A stretch of DNA of 18,888 bases from an uncultured Faecalibacterium sp. (GTDB lineage Bacteria > Bacillota > Clostridia > Oscillospirales > Ruminococcaceae): the NCBI GenBank assembly GCA_934525325.1, contig CAKSZE010000031.1, positions 1 through 18,888 of the forward strand, given 5' to 3'. This document shows, in pieces, positions 13,300-18,888 of the stretch. Position numbers and translations under genes: made by a program. Position 1 is the first letter of the stretch. Every line of letters begins with the position of its first letter. The notes beneath the pieces are model-generated. The model was not told the DNA's origin and made no database searches. It was given only the letters and a program-made list of their open reading frames with translations.

Positions 13300-13343
13300 A
13301 TTAATACCTCGTTTTACGGGCTGTAAATCAAATACAGGCTGTT

Positions 13344-13757
13344 TTACTTGGAAAGTGCCCGGAACACCGCCTGCTCGGTCAGCACGGTGGGGCAGATGGT
13401 CTCCAGCTCGTAGGCCTTGTGGTATAAAATTTGCAGATGCGGGTCGGACACCCGGCAGATGACCTTGTCCCGGCGGAAGATGTTCTTTGCCAGCTGCGCT
13501 GCCATCAGGTTCACCGAGTCCTCCTCGGTCACCGCCGCCACGGCGTCGCAGTTCTCCACGCCGCCCCGGCGCAGGGTGTCCGGGTCGGTAGGGTCGCCCA
13601 CAAGGGCAGTGCCGTGAAAGGTATAATCGTCAAAGGCATCCAGACGCTTGAGCTGCTCGGGGTCTTTTTCCACCACCGAGATATCATGGCCGATGCGTTC
13701 CAGATCGCGGATCAGCGCCGCACCCACCTGATCGCAGCCGATCACCAGTATGTTCAT
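13344..13757 (-). CDS. Single-domain RCK_N (TrkA-N) protein
   Basis: A 137-residue protein consisting only of the TrkA-N Rossmann domain: MNILVIGCDQVG, Glu30 in SVVEKDPEQL, then GDPTDPDTLRRGGVENCDAVAAVT and the VICRVSDP segment. The C-terminal RCK_C domain is absent; the gene ends with its own stop, so this is not an obvious truncation. The motif reads GCDQVG, with Asp where many relatives have the middle glycine. It is similar in fold to the next gene, suggesting a hetero-oligomeric ring. GAGGTG gives a good site 7 nt before the ATG. It is first in the operon, with a palindrome and an extended -10 promoter upstream. Confidence 0.87.
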   Translation of the reverse strand: MNILVIGCDQVGAALIRDLERIGHDISVVEKDPEQLKRLDAFDDYTFHGTALVGDPTDPDTLRRGGVENCDAVAAVTEEDSVNLMAAQLAKNIFRRDKVICRVSDPHLQILYHKAYELETICPTVLTEQAVFRALSK

Positions 13758-13782
13758 GAAGGTTCACCTCGTTGTTCTCAGA

Positions 13783-13807
13783 GCTTTCTGCGCCGGGCGC
13801 AGAAAGC
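13783..13807. promoter_or_regulatory. Perfect 11-bp palindrome in the leader of the RCK operon
   Basis: GCTTTCTGCGC (13783-13793) and GCGCAGAAAGC (13797-13807) are exact complements around CGG. It lies 26 nt upstream of the first RCK gene, between its promoter and start. No T-run follows on the - strand, so an mRNA 5' hairpin or an operator is more likely than termination. Confidence 0.55.
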
Positions 13808-13828
13808 GGACAGACTTCTTATTTTTAT

Positions 13829-13857
13829 AGTATAGCACATTTCCCGGGGCAGATAAA
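13829..13857 (-). promoter_or_regulatory. Extended -10 promoter of the RCK operon
   Basis: On the - strand TGC-TATACT (13837-13829) with a weak -35 TTTATC (13857-13852) at 17-bp spacing. The start near 13822 gives a leader of about 65 nt that contains the palindrome at 13783-13807. Confidence 0.6.
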
Positions 13858-13910
13858 TACAGCGCCACCGGTAAAATTTTTATAATCTGTATGCACAGGG
13901 GCTCATAGTA

Positions 13911-13919
13911 TGGTATACT
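13911..13919 (+). promoter_or_regulatory. Extended -10 promoter of uppP
   Basis: TGG-TATACT with no recognisable -35. The start would be near 13926, giving a leader of about 45 nt that contains the small hairpin GCACCC/GGGTGC and the AGGAGG site. It is divergent from the RCK operon promoter. Confidence 0.55.
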
Positions 13920-13971
13920 GGAACTGCTTTTGAAAAAACTACGCACCCAACGGGTGCTGCAGGAGGGATTT

Positions 13972-14805
13972 ATTACGTTTTTCGAGATCATCAAAGCGAT
14001 CCTGATGGGTATCGTGGAGGGCATTACCGAGTGGCTGCCCATCTCCTCCACCGGTCACATGATTTTGGTGGAGCAGGTCGTCAAGTTCAATGCCAGTGAA
14101 GAATTCATGTCCATGTTCCGGGTGGTCATCCAGCTGGGTGCCATTCTGGCCGTGGTGGTGCTGTTCTGGAATAAGCTGTGGCCTTTCGGGCTGCGGCAGG
14201 GCAAGGTCATCTCCAAGCCCAGTGTGTGGAATTTGTGGTTCAAGGTGGTAGCCGCCACCCTGCCGGTGCTGGTCATCAGCCCGCTGGACGACTGGATGGA
14301 GGCACACTTCTATAACTACATCACCGTAGCCGCCATGCTGATCCTGTACGGCGTGCTCTTCCTTGTGGTGGAGAACCGCCGCACTACGCCCCGGGTCACA
14401 AAGCTGGAACAGATCAGCTACCGGGACGCGCTGCTCATCGGCGTGTGGCAGTGCCTTGCCATCATCCCCGGAACCTCCCGCTCCGGTGCTACCATCGTGG
14501 GCGGTCTGCTGCTGGGGCTCTCCCGCGCCTGCGTGGCGGAGTTTACCTTCTATCTGGCCATCCCGGTCATGGCGGGTGCATCCCTGCTCAAGGTGGTCAA
14601 GTTCGCCGTCTCCGGCGTATCCATCACCGGCACCGAGATCTCTGTGCTGGTGGTGGGCTGTGTTGTGGCTTTTGCGGTCAGCCTTGCAGCTATCCGCTTC
14701 CTGATGGATTACGTCAAGCGCCACGACTTCAAGTTCTTCGGCATCTACCGCATCGTGCTGGGTGCCATCGTGCTGGCTGTGGCGGCTATCACCGCGCTGG
14801 CATAA
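13972..14805 (+). CDS. uppP: Undecaprenyl-diphosphate phosphatase UppP (BacA)
   Basis: An integral membrane phosphatase that dephosphorylates undecaprenyl diphosphate to recycle the lipid carrier for cell-wall synthesis and gives bacitracin resistance when abundant. Both family signatures are present: EGITEWLPISSTGH (16-29, with Glu16 and Glu20) and PGTSRSG (166-172, with Arg170). About eight hydrophobic helices cover the 277 residues. The start is unusual. A strong AGGAGG (13961-13966) is followed at 5 nt by ATT and at 8 nt by ACG, giving MTFFEIIKA or MFFEIIKA, with no ATG, GTG or TTG there. A TTG at 13930 is in frame but lies almost at the predicted transcript start, and the first ATG (14005) would cut into the first helix. 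The ATT at 13972 is my best guess. Confidence 0.93.
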   Translation: MTFFEIIKAILMGIVEGITEWLPISSTGHMILVEQVVKFNASEEFMSMFRVVIQLGAILAVVVLFWNKLWPFGLRQGKVISKPSVWNLWFKVVAATLPVLVISPLDDWMEAHFYNYITVAAMLILYGVLFLVVENRRTTPRVTKLEQISYRDALLIGVWQCLAIIPGTSRSGATIVGGLLLGLSRACVAEFTFYLAIPVMAGASLLKVVKFAVSGVSITGTEISVLVVGCVVAFAVSLAAIRFLMDYVKRHDFKFFGIYRIVLGAIVLAVAAITALA

Positions 14806-14827
14806 GAGAAAATCTTATAATGATAAC

Positions 14828-14863
14828 AGGGGCTGCTGCACGGCATTCGGTGCAGCAGCCCCT
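14828..14863 (+). terminator. Terminator of uppP
   Basis: AGGGGCTGCTGCAC (14828-14841) pairs perfectly with GTGCAGCAGCCCCT (14850-14863). The following TTGTTGCTAT is only moderately T-rich. It lies 22 nt after the uppP stop. Confidence 0.75.
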
Positions 14864-14924
14864 TGTTGCTATCTCCCCAAAAGAAACAACATGAATTCAG
14901 CAGAGTAAAAAATAATGAAGGTGA

Positions 14925-14953
14925 TTGACAAGTCTGTACAGGCGCAGTAAGAT
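14925..14953 (+). promoter_or_regulatory. Promoter of the surface-protein operon
   Basis: TTGACA (14925-14930), 17-bp spacer, TAAGAT (14948-14953). The start near 14960 would give a leader of about 55 nt with a small hairpin GTGCC/GGCAC (14966-14970, 14978-14982). Confidence 0.7.
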
Positions 14954-15013
14954 GACACTGTGAGAGTGCCGAAAGATGGCACGATACCTCAAAACGAGGA
15001 AGGATGGTTTGAT

Positions 15014-17680
15014 GTGAAAATGCGGAATGTCAAACGATGGCTGTCCAGTTTGCTTTGCGTGGCAATGCTGTTCAGTACGCTGTCGGTCTTTGGCGCAGTA
15101 CCAAAGGCGAAGGCGTGGGCAACGGACGGAAAATATACATGGCCGATCACGACCCAGAATCGTGTTACTGCCGGTTGGTATTACGGCAACGGCAACTGGC
15201 ACGGTGCAACAGATTTTCAGGCGGCAATCGGAACACAAGTGGTTGCAATTGCTGCGGGTAAAGTGATTTCTGCGGTAGATAACGGCTGTGGCGGTTCTCA
15301 TATCGGTGGCTCGCCAGCGTGCCCTTATGGGAAAAGCTGCAAAGCAGCTAATATCGGTTATGCAAACTATATCATGATCGAGCACTACGATGGTACATAC
15401 TCGGTCTATGGACATTTGAAAACGGGCTCCTTTAAAGTACATGAAGGAGATGTTGTTCAGCAGGGGACTCCGATTGCGCAAACAGGCGCAGCGGGTAAGG
15501 CAACAGGTCCACATCTGCACTTAGAGATTCGTACAGGTGGACCCAAAAAAGCGGTGATATCGGATGCAGCGAGAAAGCCTTACTCGGTTGATCCGCAGCA
15601 GTACCTGACAAAAAAATATATTTGTACAACAGAACCGCAACCCGACCCGAACAGAGATGAACTGGGCTGCACCACAGCTTATGCAGGCTGGTATCAGGAA
15701 ACGGGCAGCGGCGGTGCCAACGTCAACTCCCGCCACAGCAAAAACTGGGGCGATATGGTTGGCGTGCTCAAAAAGGGCGAGTACGTCTATGTGAGCAAAG
15801 CTACCGGCACCGGCTCCGGCAACTTGGGACATATCCTGTATAACGGCGTGGAGCGCTACATTGCAATGGGCTTGTTCAAGCGGGTGAATGACCGTACCGG
15901 CGACCCCTTTGGCGCACTGGACGGCTGTATTCCTGAAGAAGGCGGCTTCCGGCTGATCGGCTGGGCACTCGACTGGGATGCACCCTATACTGCGCTGCAG
16001 ATCAATGTGTATCTGGACGGACAGCTTGTCCTGCAGGGCAAAGCAGATGCCCAGCGCACCGACCTGAACCAGAATATTGCCGGAGATATTGGTGATTACC
16101 ATGGCTATAATCTGTGGATTCCCACCGATAAAACGGGAGAACACAGATACAGCGTGTACGCCATCAATGAGGGTGCAGGCAGCCATGCGTGCATCAAGGA
16201 AGGTACTGTGAATCTCCCGGTAAGAGATAAGGACGGCCCGGTCATCAGCGATGTGAAGGTGAGCAATGTCACCAACAAGGGCTATGATGTTTCCTGTACG
16301 GTGACCGATCCCTCCGGTGTTGAACGCGTGATGTTCCCGACTTGGACGACTGCAAACGGGCAGGATGATCTGCTCAGGGATTGGAACACGAATGCGAAAG
16401 CACGCGGCACGCAGAACGGCGATACATGGACCTTCCATGTAGATATTGCGGACCACAACAATGAGGGCGGCGAATACTGCACGGATATCCACGCCTATGA
16501 TAAGTACGGCAATGCCAGCAGCTTGGGTGCGCCGCGTATTTCCGTGGATACCGAAGCCCCTGTGATCAGCAACGTGAAGGTGAGCAATATCACCACCGAG
16601 GGGTATGATGTTTCCTGCACCGTTACCGACAACGTGGGCGTGAACCGCGTTGTGTTCCCGACTTGGACGATACTGAACGATCAGGACGACCTTGCAGCAT
16701 CGTGGTGGGATGTCGATCACACTGCTACCCGCGGCACCCGGAATGGCGACACTTGGACTTTCCATGTGAACATTGCGGATCACAACAACGAGCGCGGCGC
16801 GTATCTGACCCATATTTATGCGTATGACGATGCGGGTAACTGCAGTGCTGTCGGCAGTGAAATTGGCCAGATCATCGTTCCCGAGCCGTACCCCACCATC
16901 ACCTTTGACGCTTGCGGCGGCAGGGCAGAGTTTACCGAAAAGCAGCTGGAACGCAATGCGGATGGGATGCACTACGGTGCGCTGCCGGAAGCATGGATGG
17001 ATGGCTATGTGTTTGACGGCTGGTATACCGATGCTGTTGGTGGCACCCGCGTGAGCCGCACAACTGCCTATACCGCCGAGGGCAACACTACCCTGTACGC
17101 ACACTGGACGCCGGTTGCAGCCGATGCAGAGCAGGGCTGGAGCTTACAGGATGGTACGCTGGTCATCACGGCACAGGGGGCGATGCAGGATTACGACTCT
17201 GCCGCCCAGACGCCATGGTTCAAGGACCGCGCCGAGATCCGTAAGATCGTGGTGCAGAATGGCGTTACGACCATTGGCGACTACGCCTTCTATGGCTGCG
17301 AAAACGTGACAAGCGTCACCCTGCCGGATACAGTGACCCAGATCGGCAAGCTGGCTTTCTACGGCTGCAAGGCTCTGCGCACCCTGACCGTGCCGGACAG
17401 CGTGCTGACCGTGGAGGATTACGCCTTTGCCAAGGCCGGGCTGCAAAGCATCGTGTTCCGCGGCAGCGCACCGGTACTGGGTGTCGGCATCTTTGCAGGA
17501 CTGAACGCCGAGGTGCGGTATCCGACGGCAGCAGCAGGCTGGACAGAGGAAGTGCGGCAGAGTTATACCGGCAGCGTAAACTGGCTCGGCGTTGGAGCAG
17601 CGGCTCTGGCTGCGGAGGAAAGTGAGTTGCAGCTGGAAGATCCGGTGCTGGCCGCTCTGCTGGCAGATAGCTGTGTATAA
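15014..17680 (+). CDS. Secreted multidomain M23 peptidase with SH3-like, Bsp-like, InlB-type and LRR_5 repeats
   Basis: An 888-residue exported protein. A signal peptide covers about residues 1-36 (basic MRNVKRW, hydrophobic core, cleavage near AKAWA). The M23/LytM peptidoglycan endopeptidase domain has HGATD (His63, Asp67), YGHL (His134) and GPHLHLE (His167, His169), so all zinc and catalytic residues are present. Then come an SH3-like region (219-290), a GW-type carbohydrate-binding-like module (300-400), two tandem Bsp-like repeats (408-511, 514-612), an InlB/Listeria-Bacteroides repeat (627-699, FDGWYTD...LYAHWTP) and LRR_5 repeats (about 740-830). There is no LPXTG anchor. The start GTG 15014 fits AGGAAGGA (14997-15004) best; the ATG at 15020 and a GTG at 14960 are alternatives. 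The peptidase part is near 50% GC, lower than the later modules. It probably acts at the cell wall or in adhesion. Confidence 0.9.
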   Translation: MKMRNVKRWLSSLLCVAMLFSTLSVFGAVPKAKAWATDGKYTWPITTQNRVTAGWYYGNGNWHGATDFQAAIGTQVVAIAAGKVISAVDNGCGGSHIGGSPACPYGKSCKAANIGYANYIMIEHYDGTYSVYGHLKTGSFKVHEGDVVQQGTPIAQTGAAGKATGPHLHLEIRTGGPKKAVISDAARKPYSVDPQQYLTKKYICTTEPQPDPNRDELGCTTAYAGWYQETGSGGANVNSRHSKNWGDMVGVLKKGEYVYVSKATGTGSGNLGHILYNGVERYIAMGLFKRVNDRTGDPFGALDGCIPEEGGFRLIGWALDWDAPYTALQINVYLDGQLVLQGKADAQRTDLNQNIAGDIGDYHGYNLWIPTDKTGEHRYSVYAINEGAGSHACIKEGTVNLPVRDKDGPVISDVKVSNVTNKGYDVSCTVTDPSGVERVMFPTWTTANGQDDLLRDWNTNAKARGTQNGDTWTFHVDIADHNNEGGEYCTDIHAYDKYGNASSLGAPRISVDTEAPVISNVKVSNITTEGYDVSCTVTDNVGVNRVVFPTWTILNDQDDLAASWWDVDHTATRGTRNGDTWTFHVNIADHNNERGAYLTHIYAYDDAGNCSAVGSEIGQIIVPEPYPTITFDACGGRAEFTEKQLERNADGMHYGALPEAWMDGYVFDGWYTDAVGGTRVSRTTAYTAEGNTTLYAHWTPVAADAEQGWSLQDGTLVITAQGAMQDYDSAAQTPWFKDRAEIRKIVVQNGVTTIGDYAFYGCENVTSVTLPDTVTQIGKLAFYGCKALRTLTVPDSVLTVEDYAFAKAGLQSIVFRGSAPVLGVGIFAGLNAEVRYPTAAAGWTEEVRQSYTGSVNWLGVGAAALAAEESELQLEDPVLAALLADSCV
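16235..16849 (+). repeat. Two tandem Bsp-like repeat units within the surface protein
   Basis: Unit 1 (16235-16546) and unit 2 (16553-16849) encode near-parallel protein sequences: VISDVKVSNVTNKGYDVSC against VISNVKVSNITTEGYDVSC, both followed by VFPTWT/MFPTWT, NGDTWTFHV and IADHNNE. The DNA is also similar (for example GTGAAGGTGAGCAAT in both), indicating duplication within the gene. Confidence 0.85.
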
Positions 17681-17695
17681 GGGAGATAAAGCGGA

Positions 17696-18888
17696 ATGAA
17701 ACAGATCAAATTTGTACGGCTGGCCGCTGCTGCGGCACTGGCTGCGGTATTGCTCTTTACCGGCTGCAGCGATGGCGGCTCCTCAACGCCGACGCCTCGC
17801 CCGGAGCCGGATCCGGACACGTCCGTGACCACCAGCAAAACCGATCTGGAGGACGCACCGGATGTAAACGGTGTGGTCTGGCGGTACGCAAAAAGCGGCA
17901 CCAACACCGTAACGCTGGTGGGCTATTCTTCTGCCGGTAAAGTGCCGAGCGGTGCAGTAAGGCTGCCCAGCAGCACGGATGACGGCTATATCGTTACAGG
18001 CATCGGCGCCCGGGCGCTGGCGGGCACCGGTATCACCAGCGTGACCCTGCCGGAGCGTGCGGAGACGATCGAAGCACAGGCTTTCAAGGATTGCACGGGA
18101 CTGACTTCAGTCGATCTGCAGACCGGACGCGTAAAGGAGATCGCAGCTGCGGCCTTTGCAAACACCGGTCTTGTGCAGGTGGATATTCCAGAGAGCGTGC
18201 GCAGCATCGGAGCAAAGGCTTTCTACGGCTGCAAGGCATTGGAAACGGTGAACATCCTCGGTGTGCCTACCGTGGACGGAAGCGAGCACAACGGTGCTTT
18301 TGAGGGCTGTACAAAGCTGCGCAATGTAAAGATGAACGAGAACACAAAGCGCATTGCGGACAGCATGTTTGCCGAGTGCAAGAGCCTGCAGAGCATTTCT
18401 CTGCCCGGCGGCCTGACCGAGATCGGCAAAGCGGCCTTTTCCAAGTGCACCGGGCTGCAGGAGATCGCCCTGCCGGACAGCCTGACCAAGCTGGACGAAA
18501 ACGCTTTTGCATTCTGTGAGAGTTTGCAGACCGTCACCGTGCCTGCACAGGTCACGGTGCTGAATGCCTGTACCTTCTGGTACTGCACCGGTCTGACCGG
18601 TGTCACGCTGCCCGACAAGCTGACAGAGGTCGGTGAGCACGCCTTTGCCGAGTGCCGCGCACTGGAAAGCATCGTGCTGCCGGACAGCGTGAAAACCGTG
18701 GGCAAAAATGCATTCGGCGGCTGCTATGAACTCAAGCGTGCGGTCATGTCCGACAAGGTGAGCGCACTTGAGGACTACACCTTTGACCGCTGCGAAAAGC
18801 TGGAAAAACTCTATATCCCGCAGTCGGTAAGCCGCATTGGCAAATACGCGCTGCCCATGGAGCAGACGGTGAACATCTACTACGGCGG
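17696..18888 (+). CDS. BspA-like LRR_5 lipoprotein (3' end outside the window)
   Basis: At least 397 codons, open to the window edge. The signal sequence MKQIKFVRLAAAAALAAVLL is followed by FTGC, a lipobox with Cys24, so the protein is likely a surface lipoprotein. A low-complexity linker rich in Ser, Thr, Pro and Asp (25-55) precedes about twelve LRR_5 (BspA/TpLRR) repeats of roughly 23 residues, with the recurring form AFxxCxxLxxVxLPDSVxxIG. Such repeats mediate protein-protein or host contacts in BspA-type proteins; the partner is unknown. The gene begins 15 nt after the M23 protein stop, with GGGAG at 17681-17685, so the two form an operon. Its repeats resemble those at the end of the upstream protein, including a shared 21-bp stretch. 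Confidence 0.88.
   Translation, partial: MKQIKFVRLAAAAALAAVLLFTGCSDGGSSTPTPRPEPDPDTSVTTSKTDLEDAPDVNGVVWRYAKSGTNTVTLVGYSSAGKVPSGAVRLPSSTDDGYIVTGIGARALAGTGITSVTLPERAETIEAQAFKDCTGLTSVDLQTGRVKEIAAAAFANTGLVQVDIPESVRSIGAKAFYGCKALETVNILGVPTVDGSEHNGAFEGCTKLRNVKMNENTKRIADSMFAECKSLQSISLPGGLTEIGKAAFSKCTGLQEIALPDSLTKLDENAFAFCESLQTVTVPAQVTVLNACTFWYCTGLTGVTLPDKLTEVGEHAFAECRALESIVLPDSVKTVGKNAFGGCYELKRAVMSDKVSALEDYTFDRCEKLEKLYIPQSVSRIGKYALPMEQTVNIYYG

Noticed and set aside
14961..15013. Riboswitch (for example c-di-GMP type) in the leader of the surface-protein operon
   Set aside because: Only a 5-bp hairpin is present in about 50 nt, without the conserved core of any class I know.
16235..16849. CRISPR-like or phage repeat array
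   Set aside because: The repeats are two in-frame protein modules of about 300 bp, with no short direct repeats or spacers.

Overview
The window looks like chromosomal DNA from a GC-rich member of the Clostridia, most likely in the Faecalibacterium / Subdoligranulum / Gemmiger part of the Oscillospiraceae. This rests on the Firmicutes-type gene order mnmE-mnmG-rsmG-noc-parA-parB, strong Shine-Dalgarno sites, GC-rich housekeeping genes, BspA-type leucine-rich-repeat surface proteins, and palindromic intergenic repeats of a style I associate with Faecalibacterium. The genus is an inference from memory, not from a search. The gene order and four DnaA-box-like 9-mers indicate a position close to oriC.

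Region 1 (1-9270, all + strand) is an origin-proximal housekeeping block. mnmE and mnmG build the cmnm5U34 tRNA modification. A free-standing prolyl-tRNA editing protein follows, then the 16S rRNA methyltransferase rsmG, a Noc-like ParB paralogue, parA (soj), parB (spo0J) and serS. Three parS-like 16-mers lie inside this block: one within the first codons of rsmG and two flanking the noc-parA gap. The genes therefore encode both the ParB/Noc DNA-binding proteins and at least part of their own loading sites. serS ends at a strong terminator.

Region 2 (9190-10100) has no protein gene. It holds a serS terminator, a roughly 320-bp cluster of hairpin-rich repeats, an AT-rich palindrome, a perfect consensus promoter, tRNA-Met(CAT), a 16-bp inverted repeat, tRNA-Glu(TTC) and two terminators.

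Region 3 (10109-13757, all - strand) holds a HAD phosphatase and, upstream of it, a four-gene unit with short gaps or 4-bp overlaps: an RCK_N-only protein, a two-domain TrkA-type regulator, and a pair of membrane proteins with bacterial PH (YdbS/YdbT-like) domains. No potassium channel subunit is present.

Region 4 (13839-18888, + strand) starts with uppP (undecaprenyl-diphosphate phosphatase), divergent from region 3 and lacking any ordinary start codon at its ribosome-binding site. Then come a large secreted multidomain protein (M23 peptidase, SH3-like, Bsp-like repeats, InlB-type repeat, LRR_5) and a lipoprotein built of LRR_5 repeats that runs off the window end. The last two form an operon and look like cell-surface proteins. 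The peptidase module has clearly lower GC than the rest.

Most of the window is conserved core genome. The points most worth a second look are the parS variants, the inverted repeat ahead of noc, the RCK plus PH-domain operon, the odd uppP start, the unusual SerRS motifs and the mosaic surface protein.
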